A DNA stretch of 7,430 nucleotides from an uncultured Bryobacterales bacterium (GTDB taxonomy: Bacteria > Acidobacteriota > Terriglobia > Bryobacterales > UBA6623): NCBI GenBank assembly GCA_946887065.1, contig CAMPKL010000164.1, positions 1 to 7,430 on the forward strand, given 5' to 3'. The notes under the pieces were generated by a model. The model saw only the letters and a program-made list of their open reading frames with translations, did not search any database and was not told the DNA's origin. The position numbers and the translations under genes were made by a program. Within the stretch, counting starts at the first letter, position 1. Every line of letters begins with the position of its first letter. This document shows, in pieces, positions 4,659-7,430 of the stretch.

Positions 4659-6836
4659 CTATTCTTCTTCGCTGTCTTCATCCTCGTCCTTGGCTTTCGC
4701 CTTGGACTTGCCGCCGCCCTTGGCCGCCTTTTCGGCTTCGCGCTTTTCGCGCTGCTCGCGAAGGACGGCGCGGCGGCTCAGCTTGATCTTGTTGCCGTCG
4801 AGGGCCAGGCACTTGACCAGGATCTGGTCGCCTTCCTTCAGCTCGTCTTTGACTTGGTTGATGCGGTGCTCGGCGATTTCGCTGATGTGCAACAAGCCTT
4901 CCGTGCCGGCGAAGATTTCGACGAAAGCGCCGAAGTCCACGATGCGCGTTACCGTTCCAAGGTAGGTCTTACCCGGCTCGGCGCTGGCGGTTAATTCTTC
5001 GATGATTTGAATTGCGCGCTTGGCGGCTTCGCCGTCGGTGCTGGCGATCGAAATCGTGCCGTCGTCCTGGACGTCGATCTGCACGCCCGTCTCTTCGACG
5101 ATGCCCTTGATGGTCTTGCCGCCGGAACCGATGACGTCGCGAATCTTGCTGACCGGGATGTGGATGGTCGTGATGCGCGGCGCGTGCGGCGCGAGCTCTT
5201 CGCGGTGCGTCGTGAGAGCTTCGGCCATCTTGCCGAGGATGTGCATGCGTCCGGCCTTCGCTTGGGCGAGGGCCTTCTCCATGATTTCCAGGGTGATGTT
5301 CGGCGCTTTGATGTCCATCTGCAGCGCGCAGATGCCCGCGGCCGTACCGGCGACTTTGAAGTCCATGTCGCCGTAGTGGTCTTCCGCGCCCGCGATGTCG
5401 GTGAGTACGGCGTAGTTGTCTTTACCGTCGGTGACCAAGCCCATCGCCACGCCCGCGACCGGAGCCTTGATCGGCACGCCGGCGTCCATCAGCGACAACG
5501 AGCCGCCGCAAACCGTGGCCATCGAACTCGAACCGTTCGACTCGAGAATGTCGCTGACCACGCGAACCGTATAGGGAAACTCTTCATGGCTGGGCATCAC
5601 CGCGCTCAATGCGCGTTCCGCTAGCATGCCGTGGCCGACTTCGCGGCGTCCAGCGCCACGCAGGAACGACACTTCGCCCACGCTGAACGGCGGGAAGTTG
5701 TAGTGGACCATGAACAACTTGTTGAAGTTGGCATCGTCCAGCTTCTCTTGACGTTGCGAGTCCATCTTCGTGCCGAGAGTCGTGGTGCAAAGCGCCTGCG
5801 TCTCACCGCGGGTGAACACCGCCGAGCCATGCGCTCGCGGCAGTTCCCTCACCGTGCACTCGATCGGACGGATCTCGTCGAACTTGCGGTTGTCGGGGCG
5901 CCGCTTCTCCTCGAGCACCCAGCGGCGGAAGATCTGCTCTTGCATCTGCGCCAAAATCGGCTTTAGCTCAAGCAGCTTTTCCGGGTCGTCGCAGTAGGCC
6001 TCTTTGATCTCTTTCTTGCAGGCCTTCACCTTGGCATAGCTCTCGAGTTTGGGATACTTGCCCGTGTCGACCGCGTCTTCGAACTTTTTGCCGAACTTCT
6101 TGACGACTTCCTTCAGCAGTTTCTCGTCGAGCACTGGGGCGGTGACTTCCCACTTCGGCTTGCCGGCCAGTTTGACCAGCTTCTCGATGCCCTTGATGAT
6201 GGTGATGCAAGCTTCGTGCCCGCGCTTGATCGCTTCGAGCACTTCGGATTCGTCCACTTCCTTGGCTTCGGACTCTACCATCACGATGCCGGCCTTGGCG
6301 GCGGCGACGGTGATGTTGAGCTTGGCGGTCTCCAGTTGTTCGTAGCCGGGGTTCAAAACCCACTCGCCGTCGCACAAGCCGACCGACACGCCGCCGATCG
6401 TATGGACCGTCGGGATCGGCGAAATCGCCAGCGCGGCCGAGGCGCCGATCATCGCCAGCGGGAACGGATCGAATTCCGGGTCCGCCGAAATCACGAACGC
6501 AATGACTTGCGTCTCGTTCCGGTAGCCGTCAGGGAAGAGCGGGCGCAGCGGACGGTCGATCAGGCGGCTCGTCAAAACCTCCTTCTCGGAAGGCCGTGCC
6601 TCGCGTTTGATGTAGCCGCCCGGAAAACGTCCGGCGGCATAATAATACTCACGGTAATCGACCGTGAGTGGGAAAAAGTCGATGCCCTCGCGGGGCTCCT
6701 CGGCGGCGGTGGCGGTCACCAGGACACGCGCGTCGCCGCATCCGACGACGACCGAACCGCCCGCCTGTTTGGCTAGGCGCCCGGTTTCGATCGTGATCAC
6801 GCGCTCGCCGAGCTTAATTTCTACTGTATGTGGCAT
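4659..6836 (-). CDS. pnp: Polyribonucleotide nucleotidyltransferase (PNPase)
   Basis: A 725-residue protein, close to the usual ~700-710. PNPase degrades RNA 3'-to-5' by phosphorolysis, releasing nucleoside diphosphates, and acts as a trimer, often in RNA-decay complexes. Domain order is complete: RNase PH core 1 (~10-143, with GRFPGGYIKREARPSEKE and the RLIDRPLRPLFPDG loop), helical linker (~150-305), RNase PH core 2 (~320-545), KH (~562-615, GSGGK at 570-574) and S1 (~622-688, GTVTRIVDFGAFVE). Core 2 carries the active-site signature EDHYGDMDFKVAGT, with D486, D490 and D492, and NGSSSMATVCGGSLSLMDAG. The tail (690-725) is Lys-rich, then Asp/Glu-rich, and presumably disordered. The start is ATG 6836, giving MPHTVEIKLG as in the family, with AAGGAAG 11 bases upstream; the open frame extends 19 residues further but that part is leader. 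It follows rpsO on the same strand. A GC-rich hairpin in the leader may mediate autoregulation. Confidence 0.98.
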   Translation of the reverse strand: MPHTVEIKLGERVITIETGRLAKQAGGSVVVGCGDARVLVTATAAEEPREGIDFFPLTVDYREYYYAAGRFPGGYIKREARPSEKEVLTSRLIDRPLRPLFPDGYRNETQVIAFVISADPEFDPFPLAMIGASAALAISPIPTVHTIGGVSVGLCDGEWVLNPGYEQLETAKLNITVAAAKAGIVMVESEAKEVDESEVLEAIKRGHEACITIIKGIEKLVKLAGKPKWEVTAPVLDEKLLKEVVKKFGKKFEDAVDTGKYPKLESYAKVKACKKEIKEAYCDDPEKLLELKPILAQMQEQIFRRWVLEEKRRPDNRKFDEIRPIECTVRELPRAHGSAVFTRGETQALCTTTLGTKMDSQRQEKLDDANFNKLFMVHYNFPPFSVGEVSFLRGAGRREVGHGMLAERALSAVMPSHEEFPYTVRVVSDILESNGSSSMATVCGGSLSLMDAGVPIKAPVAGVAMGLVTDGKDNYAVLTDIAGAEDHYGDMDFKVAGTAAGICALQMDIKAPNITLEIMEKALAQAKAGRMHILGKMAEALTTHREELAPHAPRITTIHIPVSKIRDVIGSGGKTIKGIVEETGVQIDVQDDGTISIASTDGEAAKRAIQIIEELTASAEPGKTYLGTVTRIVDFGAFVEIFAGTEGLLHISEIAEHRINQVKDELKEGDQILVKCLALDGNKIKLSRRAVLREQREKREAEKAAKGGGKSKAKAKDEDEDSEEE

Positions 6837-7060
6837 TTGCGATCTAACTTCCTTTGATCGTCGGCGCGGCTGCGGCCGCGCGGCTTTTTGCAAGCTGGAA
6901 AGGAGAAGCGGAGGTAGCTGATGCGTCCCGAGCCTGAACGCACGAGTTCCGCACGTCCTCAGTAGACTCTGAGATCGTCCCGATGATCGGGTGTGAAGTG
7001 AGGGCGAGCCCTCCTAGAAGGAAGTCTCGACCCTGCGGCATCGCTTTCGTGGAAAACGAT
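6837..7060 (-). other. rpsO-pnp intergenic leader with several small hairpins
   Basis: The 224-bp spacer has no gene. Listed in transcript order, it holds dyads at 7040-7060 (ATCG-C-TTTC...GAAA-A-CGAT, directly after the rpsO stop), 7000-7013 (GAGGG/CCCTC), 6979-6991 (CCCGA/TCGGG), 6958-6973 (CTCAG/CTGAG) and 6864-6881 (GCGCGGC/GCCGCGC). None has the U tract of an intrinsic terminator in the minus direction, so read-through from rpsO into pnp is likely. In Escherichia coli this spacer carries a pnp promoter and an RNase III-cut stem used for PNPase autocontrol. A similar role here is by analogy only. Confidence 0.55.
6864..6881 (-). promoter_or_regulatory. GC-only 7-bp hairpin in the pnp 5' leader
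   Basis: GCGCGGC (6864-6870) and GCCGCGC (6875-6881) pair perfectly around four bases. In the pnp transcript it lies about ten bases before the AAGGAAG ribosome binding site and follows a run of five A residues (6885-6889 read on minus). It could affect ribosome access or serve as a nuclease target. On the plus strand it is followed by GGCTTTTTG and resembles a terminator, but no plus-strand gene needs one. Confidence 0.4.
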
Positions 7061-7330
7061 CTAGCCGCGGAGTCCGAGGGACTTAACGAGGGTGGCGTAC
7101 TCGACAGGATTCTTGCCGCGCAAGTAGCGCAACAGGCGGCGTCGACGGCTAACCATCTTGAACATGCCGCGCCGGGACGCAAAATCCTTCTTGTGCTCTT
7201 TCAGGTGCTCGGTCAAATCCGCGATACGACGGGTAAGAAGAGCGACCTGCACTTCCGACGAACCTACGTCATCACTATGGATGGCGTAGTTCGAGATAAT
7301 TTCTTTCGTGACCTGTACTGCTAGTGGCAT
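7061..7330 (-). CDS. rpsO: 30S ribosomal protein S15
   Basis: An 89-residue protein, the standard S15 length. S15 is a primary 16S rRNA binding protein that contacts helices 20-22 of the central domain and helps form a subunit bridge. The sequence shows the four-helix S15 pattern: VTKEIISNYAIHSDDVGSSE (helix 1 and its turn), VQVALLTRRIADLTEHLKEH (helix 2), the KKDFASRRGMFKMVSRRRRL signature, and LRYLRGKNPVEYATLVKSLGLRG. The H18-S19-D20 region and the basic SRRRRLL stretch are the rRNA-contacting parts of the family. The start is ATG 7330, with only a weak GGAG upstream at a long distance. Weak ribosome binding is common in rpsO, whose translation is controlled by S15 binding its own leader; that control is known in other bacteria and not shown here. 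pnp follows in the same direction. Confidence 0.98.
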   Translation of the reverse strand: MPLAVQVTKEIISNYAIHSDDVGSSEVQVALLTRRIADLTEHLKEHKKDFASRRGMFKMVSRRRRLLRYLRGKNPVEYATLVKSLGLRG

Positions 7331-7371
7331 TCAGCTACTCGCTGCTCCGTTCCAAATTGCTTCTACTTTTG

Positions 7372-7388
7372 TTCGCTTACTCAGCGAA
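7372..7388. repeat. Perfect 6-bp inverted repeat at the presumed rpsO transcription start
   Basis: TTCGCT (7372-7377) and AGCGAA (7383-7388) pair around TACTC. The dyad touches the -10 element and spans the expected start point, so it could be an operator, or an RNA hairpin if transcription starts further upstream. Confidence 0.4.
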
Positions 7389-7396
7389 GTATACCA
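7388..7396 (-). promoter_or_regulatory. Candidate extended -10 promoter for rpsO
   Basis: On the minus strand, TGGTATACT at 7396-7388 matches the extended -10 pattern (TGn then TATACT against TATAAT). Transcription would begin near 7381, giving a leader of about 50 bases before the rpsO ATG. A clear -35 at normal spacing is missing; TTGCAG lies upstream but 21 bases away, which is too far. The extended -10 element may compensate. Confidence 0.5.
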
Positions 7397-7430
7397 TAGG
7401 AGCTAGGCACGACCCTGCAACAAATCTGGG

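Noticed and set aside
5007..5624. 205-residue plus-strand open frame opposite pnp
   Set aside because: It is antisense to a fully conserved PNPase core. Its composition (Arg/Asp/His/Ala-rich) is a mirror of pnp codons, with no domain pattern or ribosome binding site. The same holds for the plus-strand frames at 4432-4965, 5631-5966 and 6216-6776.
6864..6889. GC stem followed by CTTTTTG on the plus strand as an intrinsic terminator
   Set aside because: No plus-strand gene lies upstream to be terminated (pnp and rpsO are minus), so the structure is better read as a pnp leader hairpin.
1..7430. CRISPR arrays, insertion sequences, tRNA genes, integrase or attachment sites
   Set aside because: I saw no regularly spaced repeats, transposase-like frames, terminal inverted repeats or tRNA cloverleaf signals in reading through both strands.

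Overview
The window is GC-rich bacterial chromosome with densely packed genes and no mobile-element, CRISPR, tRNA or rRNA signal. The rpsO-pnp pair at the right end is near-universal bacterial core gene order. The left part carries a phytochrome-type two-component cassette and a tandem universal stress protein. The protein style (PNPase with a Lys/Asp/Glu tail, GRG...LLGS-type Usp protein, Rcp1-like regulator next to REC-kinase hybrids) would fit Acidobacteria such as the Solibacter/Bryobacter group. This is inference from sequence feel, and no marker search was possible.

Left part, plus strand (1-2946): the 3' end of a histidine kinase (ATPase domain only), an Rcp1-like single-domain response regulator, and a sensorless REC-HisKA-HATPase hybrid. 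The three are joined by 4-bp stop/start overlaps (ATGA at 274-277, TTGA at 774-777), so they are almost certainly one translationally coupled phosphorelay operon. A strong 11-bp hairpin sits in the last codons of the hybrid. After a 160-bp gap comes a two-domain universal stress protein with its own good ribosome binding site.

Middle (2961-4532): a minus-strand secreted serine hydrolase of the beta-lactamase/6-aminohexanoate-dimer hydrolase type is split by a frameshift near 3478-3500. It is either a fresh pseudogene or a sequencing error. Divergent from it is a small XRE-family regulator resembling HigA antitoxins, with no toxin partner beside it. The 77-bp divergent gap holds a 17-bp near-palindrome that is a plausible operator.

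Right part, minus strand (4606-7393): rpsO (ribosomal protein S15) and then pnp (polynucleotide phosphorylase), transcribed leftward. An extended -10 promoter candidate precedes rpsO, several small hairpins lie in the rpsO-pnp spacer, a GC-only hairpin lies in the pnp leader, and a perfect 11-bp hairpin follows pnp. I see no clearly unprecedented system. The points most worth checking are the coupled sensorless kinase cassette, the frameshifted hydrolase, the orphan HigA-like gene with its dyad, and the RNA structures around pnp.
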